NCBI RefSeq assembly: GCF_000429945.1 | Contig: NZ_AUCV01000032.1 | Coordinates: forward strand, 1 to 64,000 | Reading direction: 5' to 3' | DNA length: 64,000 nt | From: Desulfogranum japonicum DSM 18378 | GTDB lineage: Bacteria; Desulfobacterota; Desulfobulbia; Desulfobulbales; Desulfobulbaceae | Part shown: piece by piece, positions 27,554 to 36,069 of the stretch | Position numbering within the stretch: position 1 is the first letter of the stretch | How the letters are laid out: each line of letters opens with the position of its first letter | Made by a program: the position numbers and the translations under genes | The notes under the pieces: model-generated | Databases searched by the model: none | Seen by the model: only the letters and a program-made list of their open reading frames with translations | Told to the model about the DNA's origin: nothing

Positions 27554-28272
27554 AGCGATCTGTTTTCAAGGAGAAACTCGCTGAGAGCCATGTCTCCCGG
27601 AGTTGTAATTTTGAGATTGTGCTCATGGCCTTCAACCACATGGACGGGTATCTGGCAATGTTCAAGTAAAGAGGCTTCGTCAGTTCCCTGAAAACCGGTT
27701 GCCTCGGCATGGGCAAATGCCTGCTCCAGCAATGGGCGTCGTGCAGCCTGGGGAGTCTGTGCCTGCCAGAGGTGGGAACGGTCAACCGTGGCCTGGACCA
27801 AATGTTCGGCGTTCACCTGCTTGATGGTATCCTTGACAGGGATGGCGGCTATTACAGCCCCCTCAAGCATGGCACCCTGCATGGCACGTACGATGGTTTC
27901 CCGGTTAACCAGAGGGCGAGCTGCGTCGTGGACCAAAACCAGTTCAATTTCAGACGGTAAAGCAGCAAGTCCGGCTCGAACCGAATCCTGACGAAGAGTG
28001 CCGCCTGCGGTAAATTGCACTTTATGTTGTAATGTTTCCGGCAGGTGCTGCAGGATGAGCGTTTTGGTGGTATTGCCGTGTTCTGGATGGATGACAATGA
28101 CCATGCTGCTGATATCCTGCATGGTAAGGAAGGCCAGGACAGTATGAACCAGAACAGGTTTTCCGCGCAGAGAAAGATGTTGTTTGGGCACAGAACTGTT
28201 CATACGGCTGCCGATGCCTGCGGCCGGGATAATGACGCCCGTGGGCGGATATGGAGAGTGTATCGTATTCAA
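27550..28272 (-). CDS. ispD: 2-C-methyl-D-erythritol 4-phosphate cytidylyltransferase
   Basis: 240 aa. The nucleotide-binding motif is PAAGIGSRMNSSVPKQHLSL. LVHDAARPLVN and the catalytic region QTPQAARRPLLEQA are typical of IspD. It lies directly downstream of rnpB on the same strand (9 bp from the RNA 3' end) and overlaps ispF. Confidence 0.96.
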   Translation of the reverse strand: MNTIHSPYPPTGVIIPAAGIGSRMNSSVPKQHLSLRGKPVLVHTVLAFLTMQDISSMVIVIHPEHGNTTKTLILQHLPETLQHKVQFTAGGTLRQDSVRAGLAALPSEIELVLVHDAARPLVNRETIVRAMQGAMLEGAVIAAIPVKDTIKQVNAEHLVQATVDRSHLWQAQTPQAARRPLLEQAFAHAEATGFQGTDEASLLEHCQIPVHVVEGHEHNLKITTPGDMALSEFLLENRSL

Positions 28273-28280
28273 AGGAAAAA

Positions 28281-28645
28281 GGGGTGAGTTATAAGCCGAA
28301 TTCTGTTTTCGTCAGAGACGAACCATGATCATTTGACTGGGATGCCGGTCACCCGACACCTCATGCAACCTACCCGGAAGCTCGGACGGACAGCCCGGTG
28401 GCGCTTCCCTATTTGGTCTTGCACCCAGTGGGGTTTACCCTGCCTCTCATGTCACCATGAGAGCGGTGAGCTCTTACCTCGCCTTTTCAACCTTGCCTGT
28501 GGGTGCGTGCACCCCATCGGCGGTATGTTTTCTGTGGCACTTTCCTTTGGTTGCCCAAAGTTCGCGTTACGAACCACTGTGTCCTGCGGTGTTCGGACTT
28601 TCCTCTCCAGCATATTCGGCTGGAGCGATCACGCGCTCACCCCTC
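28281..28645 (-). ncRNA. rnpB: RNase P RNA (class A)
   Basis: About 365 nt on the minus strand. The P1 helix pairs GGGGTGAG (5', at 28643) with CTCACCCC (3', at 28281). Universal blocks are present: GAGGAAAGTCCGAACACC near the 5' end, ACAGAATTCGGCTTATA near the 3' end, and the P8/P9 region between. A U-rich tract (TTTTTCC) follows the 3' end. A TATAAA-like -10 box lies 20-30 nt upstream at about 28668-28673. Confidence 0.95.
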
Positions 28646-28841
28646 GAGTAAAGCTTTCCTTTGTACCAGTTTTATAGTCTTCTGTCCAGACCTGTTGACA
28701 TGGAATCCACATGCGCCCGGCTATGCGGCCAGCGCATGCAGATTTCAACGTGTAGTGCCTGCTCCTTAAAGACCTTCTCGGGGTTCCGTTGCCCGTTCGG
28801 GTGCTCTCGAACGGACAATCCCGCTGGTAGGCTGACCTGGA

Positions 28842-29426
28842 TTATCGATGGTCAATTCCCTGATTTGCCAACGCATCGGCACGGGCATTCTGAGCCCGTG
28901 GAACATGGGAAACAGACCATGATGCGAAGTGGTTGAGAAGTTCAACGACCTTGGTATACAATGGTTTAAGTGATGCGTTCTTCACTTTGTACAAACCATT
29001 GATCTGTTTGACGATCAGCTCTGAATCGAGAAATACGTCCAGCTTTATGCAGCCGATTTTTCGGGCATGCTCAAGGCCGAGCAGCAGGGCTTTATATTCA
29101 GCCACATTGTTGGTGCATTGTCCCAGATACGTACTCAGACAGGAAATTTCATCCCCTTCAGGAGAGCATATGGAAATTCCAGCTCCGGCATGACCGGGGT
29201 TGCCCCGGGAAGCTCCGTCAGTGAAAAGCCTGCAGACATCGGCAGTGGCCCCTGCATTGAACTCTGTCACGGATGGTTGTATTCCCCTGGATAACGGTTT
29301 GCCGGCAATCTGCGCCCGTATGATTTCCGGAGCTGCCCCCGGAAAAATCGATTTGATAGTGCTGTCATCGAGTTTTTCCGCAAGGGTGCGAAGTATGGTC
29401 TCCCTGCCCGGAGGATCAGTTATCAA
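28842..29426 (-). CDS. Ribonuclease HI-like protein with short N-terminal extension
   Basis: 194 aa. The RNase H core starts at about residue 62: LFTDGASRGNPGHAG (first Asp), NNVAEYKALLLGLE (Glu), FLDSELIVKQINGLY (Asp) and NARADALANQG (last Asp). The type is the RnhA/reverse-transcriptase-like group without a hybrid-binding domain. The 60-residue N-terminal part (TILRTLAEKLDDSTIKSIF) is of unknown role. It overlaps the upstream zinc-ribbon gene by 11 nt and precedes rnpB. Confidence 0.9.
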   Translation of the reverse strand: MITDPPGRETILRTLAEKLDDSTIKSIFPGAAPEIIRAQIAGKPLSRGIQPSVTEFNAGATADVCRLFTDGASRGNPGHAGAGISICSPEGDEISCLSTYLGQCTNNVAEYKALLLGLEHARKIGCIKLDVFLDSELIVKQINGLYKVKNASLKPLYTKVVELLNHFASWSVSHVPRAQNARADALANQGIDHR

Positions 29427-30144
29427 CGGCTTCTTCCTCTGGTTCCATATAGTAGAGTATACGCTGGCAGTTAGGACAAAGGTGCAGTTTTTCCCCTTTG
29501 CGGATATCGTTGAACTGCTGTGGAGGGAGGGTCATAAAGCAACCCTGGCAGACGGCGTTGATGATTTGGACAACCGCGAGGCCATCGCGTTTTTTCAGCA
29601 GCATGTTGTAGCGTTTCAGCTGATTGGCCTTGAGTTCGCCGGAGAGTTCTTCTCTTTTGCTGACAATTTTTTTGCGGTCAGCGTCTATTTTTTTCACTTC
29701 ACGCTCGACCTCTTGAACTGCTTCTGCAAGGAGTTCTTTTTCTCCGGCACAGAGATTTTCCAGTTCTTTTATTTCCTGCTCAGTCTCCTTTACCTGCTCA
29801 GCAAAGGCCTTGGCCTGTTCTTCGGTCTCTTTGAGCTGTTTTTTATTCTCTTCAATTTCCTTTAAGAGTGCCTGGTGTTCCCGACTGGTCTGCACCTGCA
29901 TCATCTTATTCTGTCGGTCTTTTATGCGGGCATTGGCATCTTCGTGGTCCATCTTCGCCTGCCGCTCATTGGCCTGGAGCGCGGTGATTTTTTCCTGGCA
30001 GACAGCTATCTCGTTTTCTTTTTCTGAGATAAGTGCTTCCTTATTGGTAATGATTTTTTCCTTGAGAGCAATGTCTGCGTCAAAGCCTGCTATTTCACTG
30101 TCTATGGTTTGCAGGTCGATAAGTTTGGCTATTTCGTTTTTCAA
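29416..30144 (-). CDS. Coiled-coil C4 zinc-ribbon protein (CT398/DUF164-like)
   Basis: 242 aa. Residues 5-180 are continuous heptad-rich coiled coil. The C-terminal zinc ribbon has NAVCQGCFMTLPPQQ and LHLCPNCQRILYY. This architecture is widespread in bacteria; it has been linked to flagellar/secretion or nucleic-acid factors in some species, but no definite function applies here. It forms a minus-strand unit with the RNase HI gene. Confidence 0.88.
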   Translation of the reverse strand: MKNEIAKLIDLQTIDSEIAGFDADIALKEKIITNKEALISEKENEIAVCQEKITALQANERQAKMDHEDANARIKDRQNKMMQVQTSREHQALLKEIEENKKQLKETEEQAKAFAEQVKETEQEIKELENLCAGEKELLAEAVQEVEREVKKIDADRKKIVSKREELSGELKANQLKRYNMLLKKRDGLAVVQIINAVCQGCFMTLPPQQFNDIRKGEKLHLCPNCQRILYYMEPEEEAVDN

Positions 30145-30216
30145 TGTTCACTCCTTGGTAGCCTATCGGGTAAAACAATTTATTTTTATGGGTGTATACA
30201 GCGTGGTGATATCTGG

Positions 30217-31062
30217 TCATGGGGATTCTGGGGTACTGATGATGGGGGGCATGACCAGAGAAAGGGGTGCCGCCTGCCTGCTAAAGCAGATAGGAAGTGA
30301 TATATTCAGGTTATCGAACTCCTTTTGCAGTCGCTTCCCGAGCACGGGAACCGCAGGCTGTTCAGTTGCAAAATGTCCTCCGTCTATGAGCCACAGGCCG
30401 GCCTCTTCAGCCCAGCGGGCAACCGAATGTTTGATCTCAGCAGTTATGAACACGTCTGCTCCCTGTTGAAGAGCTGTTTCTGCAAAATCTCCGCACGATC
30501 CTCCACAGACAGCCACTGTTTCTATGGAGTTTGGTCGTAGTCCAGCTTCAAGAAGCCAGGGAGGAGACAACGCGTTGTACAGAAGGGAGACGAACGCCTC
30601 GGCAGACATGGGCGTTGCACAGGTTCCTATTCTACCTAATCCGCACGACTGCAGGCAGTCACTCTTTCCCTGGTTGGGAATGAGCGGACGCATCCCGCCA
30701 AGGCCAAGGGCCTGGCCCAGAATATCACTCACGCCTCCGGACGTGGCATCCAGATTGGTATGGCATCCGATAAGAGCAATGTTGTGCTGCATGGCACGGG
30801 CGATAACGTTTCCGGGAAAAGTGTGCGTATGAACTGCTTTGAGGGGACGAAAAATTACAGGATGATGGGTTATGATCAGATTGCACCCGTTGCTGATGGC
30901 CTCATCTATGACGGCGGAACAGGGGTCGAGACCAATGAGGAGGCCTGTGACGGGCGTGTCCGGTGAGCCCACCAGAAGACCTACATTATCCCATGACTCT
31001 GCCAGTGAGGCAGGTGCAATATCCTGGAGTATGGTGAGAAGATCGTGTACCTTTGTTGGCAT
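30217..31062 (-). CDS. Nif3-like dinuclear metal-centre hexameric protein
   Basis: 281 aa, the short form without the PII-like insert. Motifs are ESWDNVGLLVG, ITHHPVIFRP, GCHTNLDATSGG, AVCGGSCGDF and DGGHFATEQPAVP; the His and Glu residues bind two metals. The family is sometimes labelled GTP cyclohydrolase I type 2, but its physiological substrate is not settled. It is upstream of the zinc-ribbon gene on the minus strand with a 72-bp gap. Confidence 0.92.
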   Translation of the reverse strand: MPTKVHDLLTILQDIAPASLAESWDNVGLLVGSPDTPVTGLLIGLDPCSAVIDEAISNGCNLIITHHPVIFRPLKAVHTHTFPGNVIARAMQHNIALIGCHTNLDATSGGVSDILGQALGLGGMRPLIPNQGKSDCLQSCGLGRIGTCATPMSAEAFVSLLYNALSPPWLLEAGLRPNSIETVAVCGGSCGDFAETALQQGADVFITAEIKHSVARWAEEAGLWLIDGGHFATEQPAVPVLGKRLQKEFDNLNISLPICFSRQAAPLSLVMPPIISTPESP

Positions 31063-31080
31063 AGCCTGTGTTATAAAAGA

Positions 31081-31115
31081 AAAAGAGGTACATCCCTGTT
31101 GGGGTGTACCTCTTT
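31081..31115 (-). terminator. Intrinsic terminator after the CAT tRNA
   Basis: Arms 31082-31096 and 31101-31115 pair over 15 bp with a TGTT loop. On the minus strand a U-rich run follows. It separates the tRNA transcript from the Nif3-like gene, whose own promoter must then overlap this short space. Confidence 0.85.
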
Positions 31116-31238
31116 GTTGACATTGATGTCAATGTCTTGCTGTTCTATCAGCAATAATATTCGGTAAACTCTGGTAGTGTTCAACTTCCTGGGGTATATC
31201 ATCCGGGAAAGAAATGATTACATATCTTTCCATTTATA

Positions 31239-31315
31239 TGGTGGGCCTACCTGGACTCGAACCAGGGACCGACCGGTTATGAGCCGGTGGCTCTAGCCAA
31301 CTGAGCTATAGGCCC
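31239..31315 (-). tRNA. tRNA with CAT anticodon, probably tRNA-Ile2 (lysidine type), possibly elongator Met
   Basis: 77 nt with an encoded CCA. The acceptor GGGCCTA/TAGGCCC has discriminator A, and the anticodon loop is CTCATAA. The acceptor and D arm resemble bacterial tRNA-Ile (GAT), which favours the lysidine-modified Ile2 reading AUA. An elongator Met identity cannot be excluded. It is monocistronic. Confidence 0.9.
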
Positions 31316-31412
31316 TCAAGTTAGCAAACTAGCAAACGTAAAATAATAACATAAATTTTAAACAGGTCAATATTTTTTTGCGTGTAAACCTGAAAAGACG
31401 TATCATTGTTTT

Positions 31413-33233
31413 ATGATCTATAATAATCTCATATATTTCTTGGTTGTCATTTTTCTCTTTTCAACCCAATCAGCCCCGGAAAAACCGAATTTTTCACCAG
31501 GGATGACCCTGCTGTTTTTCCTCGGTTTGATCCTGGGGTATTGGGCTTTGAGCAAAAAAGTATGCTCCGGCGCTGTGAAGGAAGGGGTGAACCGGTATTT
31601 CAGTCAGGAAAAGAAATTATCTCTTCTTGCTGTGGCTGTCTTTGCTATCATGACCTTTGTCCTTGATATCAAATATTACCTGCATCCCTTGTCTTTGCAG
31701 GGCAAATTCCCGGTACTGGAAAATCTTGCAGGTCTGGTGGTGTTTTTCTGTCTGCTCAGCATTATGTGGATGAATCAGAAATCCATGTATGAAAAGGTTT
31801 TCGGCAGACACTATGTGGCAGGAAAGTATATTTTTTCCAATATCACTGCCAATATTCCCATTGTCCTTCCCTGGCTGATCCTTTCTCTGCTGTTTGACAG
31901 TCTGCAGCTGTTACCCTTGCCGGGAGTGAACACCTTTCTTGCTTCCACCTGGGGAGACCTTTTCCTCTTTCTCGTTTTTATCTGCGTGCTTGTGGTATTT
32001 TTTCCTGTTCTGGTGAAAAGGGTCTGGGGGTGTACGCCCATACCGGATGGGCCGTTACGGGAACAGGTTGAAGGGTTTCTCCGGCAGCAGAATCTGCACC
32101 TTGATATTCTTTACTGGCCCCTGTTCGAGGGCCAGGCACTGACTGCCGGTATCATGGGTATTGTGCCACCATTTCGCTATTTAATGATTACGCCTGCGCT
32201 TGCAAAGGTGCTTACCCCCTGGGAACTTGAAAGTGTGCTGGCCCATGAAATCGGGCATGTCCGTAAGAAGCACCTGCTTCTTTATATCGGTTTGTTTCTG
32301 GGAGCCAGTCTGTTGATTAACTCACTGTTTGAACCGCTGCACTACATACTGCTCGGCTCGGAGTTGCTGTATACAGTCTGCGAATGGTTGAATCTTTCCC
32401 CGGCAAATACACTGCTGAGCCTGATTACGAGCATGATTCTTGTTTTTCTTGTTGTCTATTTCAGATATGTTTTTGGTTTTTTTATCCGTAATTTTGAACG
32501 TCAGGCAGATACCTTTGTTTTTCAGGCACAACAGACCGCTGCCCCACTGATTGCTTCCTTTGAAAAAATAGCCAGCCTGAGCGGCAATAATCGTGACGAA
32601 AAAAACTGGCATCACTTCGGCATTGGTGAACGTATTGATTTTCTGTTGCGATGCGAACAGGATAAAAAACTGATAGGGCGCCACGACCGTAAAGTCGGCT
32701 TCTCTTTACTGGCTTATGCCTGTTGTATGGTACTGCTGATAGGAGGGTTGCACAGCATTGATACCGATCAGCTTCGTAAAGGAAATGAACTCAGGTTTTA
32801 TGAAGAACTCTATGGCTATAACATGCGGAAGGACCCCGGGAACAGTCGTTTGGCCATCGAGATGGCAGATCTGTATATGGGGAGGCAACTGGAAAAAAAG
32901 GCCATTGCTGCCTATGAAAGAGCCCTGATTCTGCAACCAACAAATCCCCATGTGAACAATAATCTGGCCTATCTGTTATTGACCGCAGAGAATCGGGAGC
33001 TGCGTGATGCCGCGCGGGCCCTGACCCTCGCCCGATCAGCAGCCCTGATTGATAAGAGTGGTTTTGTTCTGGATACACTGGCAACGGCGTTCTGGGCAAA
33101 CGGCCTGGTGGAAGAGGCTGTTTTTACTGAACGTAAAGCAATGCAGGTTGATGGGCATAACAGGAACTACTACAAAACGAAGCTGGATCTCTTCCTTCAC
33201 AAAAAATGGGAGGAAGTGGAAACATTTCCCTGA
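31413..33233 (+). CDS. M48-family membrane peptidase with C-terminal TPR domain
   Basis: 606 aa. About five transmembrane helices lie in residues 1-200. The zinc-protease motif is VLAHEIGHVRKKH (HExxH near residue 278), followed by more helices and the third-ligand region NFERQADTFVF. The last 120 residues carry TPR-like helices (AIAAYERALILQPTNPHVNN, LATAFWANGLVEEAVFTER). It resembles HtpX/Ste24-type quality-control proteases with a scaffold domain; the substrate is unknown. The gene has its own promoter region after the divergent tRNA and converges with the HD gene. Confidence 0.88.
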   Translation: MIYNNLIYFLVVIFLFSTQSAPEKPNFSPGMTLLFFLGLILGYWALSKKVCSGAVKEGVNRYFSQEKKLSLLAVAVFAIMTFVLDIKYYLHPLSLQGKFPVLENLAGLVVFFCLLSIMWMNQKSMYEKVFGRHYVAGKYIFSNITANIPIVLPWLILSLLFDSLQLLPLPGVNTFLASTWGDLFLFLVFICVLVVFFPVLVKRVWGCTPIPDGPLREQVEGFLRQQNLHLDILYWPLFEGQALTAGIMGIVPPFRYLMITPALAKVLTPWELESVLAHEIGHVRKKHLLLYIGLFLGASLLINSLFEPLHYILLGSELLYTVCEWLNLSPANTLLSLITSMILVFLVVYFRYVFGFFIRNFERQADTFVFQAQQTAAPLIASFEKIASLSGNNRDEKNWHHFGIGERIDFLLRCEQDKKLIGRHDRKVGFSLLAYACCMVLLIGGLHSIDTDQLRKGNELRFYEELYGYNMRKDPGNSRLAIEMADLYMGRQLEKKAIAAYERALILQPTNPHVNNNLAYLLLTAENRELRDAARALTLARSAALIDKSGFVLDTLATAFWANGLVEEAVFTERKAMQVDGHNRNYYKTKLDLFLHKKWEEVETFP

Positions 33234-33299
33234 TACAGCTGTATAGCCCATGGAGTAGCATTTCTCTTGAAATGTTTTTTTGAGTACATGGGAGAGAGC

Positions 33300-33348
33300 C
33301 GGGTATCCTGTATAAAGTTGGGGTAGATACCCTTTTCCACGACCCTAA
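33300..33348 (+). repeat. Family A element, copy 2 (right arm plus divergent core)
   Basis: The right-arm signature GTATCCTG...TTTTCCACGACCCTAA aligns with the right arm of the complete copies. A short hairpin CCCATG/CATGGG (33247-33293) lies where the core would be, but the left terminal repeat is not recognisable. The terminal CTAA supplies the TAG stop of the convergent HD-domain gene. Confidence 0.6.
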
Positions 33349-34718
33349 AGAAGCATGGAAGGAATCGTCATTTCCCCTTTGAGACATGCCTGGTCAAACG
33401 CTTTGACAACGGTTGCGTCAAACTCCTTGCCAGAGCCACTGACGATGATTTCTCTGGCCTTTTCCTGGCTGGTTGTGTCGGTGAATGGTTTGGTATTGAC
33501 CAGGGTGTCGTAGCGATCGGCAACTGCCAGGATGTGGGCTCCAATGGGCAAAGGTGCTGCATCTGCCTGCTCTGATTTCGGATGAGCTTCTATGGTGTGA
33601 TTGGATATGAGCAGGGGGAGAATGCGTGAAAGCAGGGTTTCCTGGTCTGTTTTTGTGCTGCTGTTTTTCTGATTGTTTTCAGATGCAAGAAATGAAGCCT
33701 TTTCAAGAACTTCTCGGCTGATGTCAGGGGAACCTATATCATGCAGCAGGGCGGCTGAACGGATATCTGCAATTTCCTCATCGTTAAGGCCGCATTCCCT
33801 GGCTATTTTTGCAGCATAAATGGATACACGAAAACAATGATCTTCTGTGTTGTCATCTTGGGTGATAACATGTCTCAGAAGCAAAAGAATTCCCTGGTAG
33901 GTACGGCGTAATTCCTTTATTTTTTGCTGGTGCAACTCATAGAGACTCCCCATGAGATAGGCTGTGAGCAGGAGGATGCATCCCCAGGAAACAACGTGGT
34001 ACCATTGATTGGTCCCACCAAGTCCGGCACCGTTTTCCGTGATAAATCTCTCCGGGATATTGAGGCAGGTAATAGTGACGAGCAGGATGGATGCAAAGGC
34101 TGTCATGACTGCCTGGTTTCTACCAAAAAAGAATGCCGAGAGGATGGTGGGAACGGTAAAAAGACCCAACAGAAGGTATTGGGATGCCACTGTAAAATTA
34201 AGCAATCCCGCTGCCAGCAGCATGGCCGCAATAATGGCAAGCTCTTTTGCAAGGCCAGCATACTGGTGAAACGGAAATCCGGCCAGCGTAAAGGCATCTT
34301 TTTTTGATTCGCCTTTGTTTGTGCTGGCTTTTTTGACTGCCTGAGCAATGTCTGTTTCATTGCTTTCAGGGGGCATGTCACCGGCTTCATCTGTTGCTGG
34401 TTGTTCACTTATGGGAATAAACGCAACGTCTGCCTGGAGCTGGCGCAAGTCATTGCGCACCTTCCTGGCCGTTGCTTCCGGGACTTTTCTGGCAAGCACG
34501 ACTGGCAATTCCTCCAGTAATCCCGGAACACTTTCCGGGTGGATATTTTTGGCGTATTTCTGCAGGTATTGCGTGACTTCTGCTATCGCGCTTTGCCCAT
34601 TGATTGCCTTTAAGATGAGGCAACCGGTTCTTTGGTCGAGGTCTGAGAGATTCATGCCGCTGGTACGGTTGAATTTGTGTACAGCCTTTAATATGGTCTT
34701 TCCTGAACTTATACTCAT
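33345..34718 (-). CDS. Membrane-bound HD-domain protein (degenerate HD-GYP type)
   Basis: 457 aa. Residues 1-105 are a soluble helical domain (SDLDQRTGCLILKAINGQS; EELPVVLARKVPEATARKV). Four transmembrane segments follow at about 158-258. A coiled linker leads to an HD domain from about 275, with H294 in DNTEDHCFRVS and H326-D327 in AALLHDIGSPDIS. The late motif AHILAVADRYDTLVNTKPF matches HD-GYP proteins, but the HHExxDGxGYP block is replaced by ISNHTIEAHP, so cyclic di-GMP phosphodiesterase activity is doubtful. It may be a signalling sensor. It stands alone, converging with the M48 gene. Confidence 0.8.
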   Translation of the reverse strand: MSISSGKTILKAVHKFNRTSGMNLSDLDQRTGCLILKAINGQSAIAEVTQYLQKYAKNIHPESVPGLLEELPVVLARKVPEATARKVRNDLRQLQADVAFIPISEQPATDEAGDMPPESNETDIAQAVKKASTNKGESKKDAFTLAGFPFHQYAGLAKELAIIAAMLLAAGLLNFTVASQYLLLGLFTVPTILSAFFFGRNQAVMTAFASILLVTITCLNIPERFITENGAGLGGTNQWYHVVSWGCILLLTAYLMGSLYELHQQKIKELRRTYQGILLLLRHVITQDDNTEDHCFRVSIYAAKIARECGLNDEEIADIRSAALLHDIGSPDISREVLEKASFLASENNQKNSSTKTDQETLLSRILPLLISNHTIEAHPKSEQADAAPLPIGAHILAVADRYDTLVNTKPFTDTTSQEKAREIIVSGSGKEFDATVVKAFDQACLKGEMTIPSMLL

Positions 34719-34891
34719 CTGTTACGGCGAATTGAACTACATTTTTAGTTATAATATGTCGGGGTGTTACCTGCGGTAGCAGCCTATGATGAAATGTGTC
34801 GTATGCCTAGAAGCTTTGTTTTTCTTAGCTCGGGCAGGAAACCATCATTGCTGGACAGGCAAGTAACCGGTAGACATCTCGGATGACAGCC
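34719..34891 (-). other. Leader region of the HD-domain gene with structured appearance
   Basis: On the minus strand the leader carries GGTTAC (34864-34869) and GTAAC (34766-34770), which could close a stem enclosing about 100 nt. CAAAGC lies inside. It superficially recalls cyclic di-GMP (GEMM-I) aptamers, but the required CAAACC...GAAA half is missing, so no riboswitch is called. Confidence 0.35.
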
Positions 34892-35048
34892 TAAGGGATC
34901 TGAAAAAATATCCAATTGTATTGCTCTCTCAACGTATTCCCCTGACAGTTTCATGGATCCATGGATAGTGCGGAACCATAGAAGCAGTCAGGGGAATGAG
35001 CCGGTATCCTGCGCAATTTTTGGGATAGTTATTCTTTCCCGCGACCCA
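34892..35048 (+). repeat. Family A element, copy 3 (variant core)
   Basis: Terminal repeats TAAGGGATCTGAAAAAATAT and the right arm ending TTTCCCGCGACCC match the family. The outer core hairpin is a different sequence: ATTCCCCTGAC (34936-34946) pairs with GTCAGGGGAAT (34987-34997). The apical ATGG...GGAACCAT segment is kept. The element sits in the divergent gap between the HD and DUF1499 genes. Confidence 0.75.
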
Positions 35049-35181
35049 TCAATTGTAACTGTAAGATATATCATGCCAAATATGGAAAAAATATTGGCCG
35101 TGATTATTTCCTTACAAAATGATTATATGGGGAGCAAAGAGGTAATTCAAGGAATTGCATAAATAATTGCCTACTGATACC

Positions 35182-35292
35182 GTGAAATGTTCACAGAGTG
35201 CCTTAATCTTTCCACGATCAGCCTGGCTTGCGTATGACCCTGTACGCTGCGTCAGCCTGCTTACGACAACTACAACCCTCTGTGACCAGGTA
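35182..35292 (+). repeat. Dispersed intergenic repeat, family B copy 3
   Basis: It shares CCACGATCAGCCTGGCTTGC, ACGCTGCGTCAGCCTGCTTA and CTCTGTGACCAGG with copies 2, 5 and 6. It lies about 130 bp after family A copy 3 and ends about 35 bp before the DUF1499 start, so it may form part of that gene's promoter or leader. Confidence 0.75.
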
Positions 35293-35328
35293 TCTTATAC
35301 CATTTCAATAGCAAGTCGAGAGTCTCAA

Positions 35329-36069
35329 ATGAAAAACATTAGGTCTGGTGCATGGATGATTGTGCAAATCTGTCTGCTTTTATGCATGGCATGTTGTGTT
35401 CTGGGGGTACGCTATCAGGTGATATCCTGGAAGCTTGCAATGATAGTGGCTGGAGTATGTGTGGTGTTGACGACCGTACTGGGCTTTTTAGGCCTGATGA
35501 CAGCCCTGATGGGCATGCACCAGGGGCAGTGGTCAGGATTTATGACAGGATTTGCCAGTTTTCTTTTCTCCTGGATTCCCCTCTCTCTGGTTTTGATAGT
35601 CTGGACTGGCAGCAGAGATTTCCCGTTGATTCATGATATTACAACAGACAGTGTGTCGGTTCCAACGTATGAAGTTCTTGCTGCCCGCAGGACAGGCCAT
35701 GAAAATAGCCCTGACTATGCAGGACAGGAAATAGCCACCTTGCAGAAGCAGGCCTACCCGGATATTGTTCCACTTGTCATGGAAGGGAATCGAGGAGAAG
35801 TTTTCCAACAATGCCTGCAGGTGGCAGAATCTTTACAGTGGCAGATCGTTTCCAGTAGAAAGGAAGATGGAATTATTGAGGCTGTGGCAACTACCCGAAT
35901 ATTTCGATTTCATGATGATATTATTATTCGGTTGACCCCGGAGGAAATGGGTGTCAGGGTGGATATCCGATCTGCATCCAGGGTGGGAAAAGGCGATTTG
36001 GGTGCCAATGCCCGTCGGATACGGGAGTTTTTCTCGCAGTTGCGAGTACAAGGGGTAAGTGATGAATAA
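35329..36069 (+). CDS. DUF1499-family membrane protein
   Basis: 246 aa from ATG 35329; the longer frame to 35167 runs through a family B repeat and is rejected. Three transmembrane helices lie in the first 100 residues (IVQICLLLCMACCVLGV; MIVAGVCVVLTTVLGFLGL; FLFSWIPLSLVLIVW). A DUF1499 domain follows (YPDIVPLVMEGNRGEVFQQC, WQIVSSRKEDGIIEAVATT, DDIIIRLTPEEMGVRVDIRS, GKGDLGANARRIREF). Function unknown. Its end overlaps the surE start by 8 nt, so the pair is translationally coupled. Confidence 0.85.
   Translation: MKNIRSGAWMIVQICLLLCMACCVLGVRYQVISWKLAMIVAGVCVVLTTVLGFLGLMTALMGMHQGQWSGFMTGFASFLFSWIPLSLVLIVWTGSRDFPLIHDITTDSVSVPTYEVLAARRTGHENSPDYAGQEIATLQKQAYPDIVPLVMEGNRGEVFQQCLQVAESLQWQIVSSRKEDGIIEAVATTRIFRFHDDIIIRLTPEEMGVRVDIRSASRVGKGDLGANARRIREFFSQLRVQGVSDE

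Noticed and set aside
34764-34870. Possible GEMM-I cyclic di-GMP riboswitch upstream of the HD-domain gene
   Set aside because: CAAAGC and a closing stem are present, but the CAAACC...GAAA...GG half of the aptamer is absent.
35167-35328. Extended N terminus of the DUF1499 protein
   Set aside because: The upstream frame reads through a family B repeat and lacks a start signal; the transmembrane start at 35329 is more natural.
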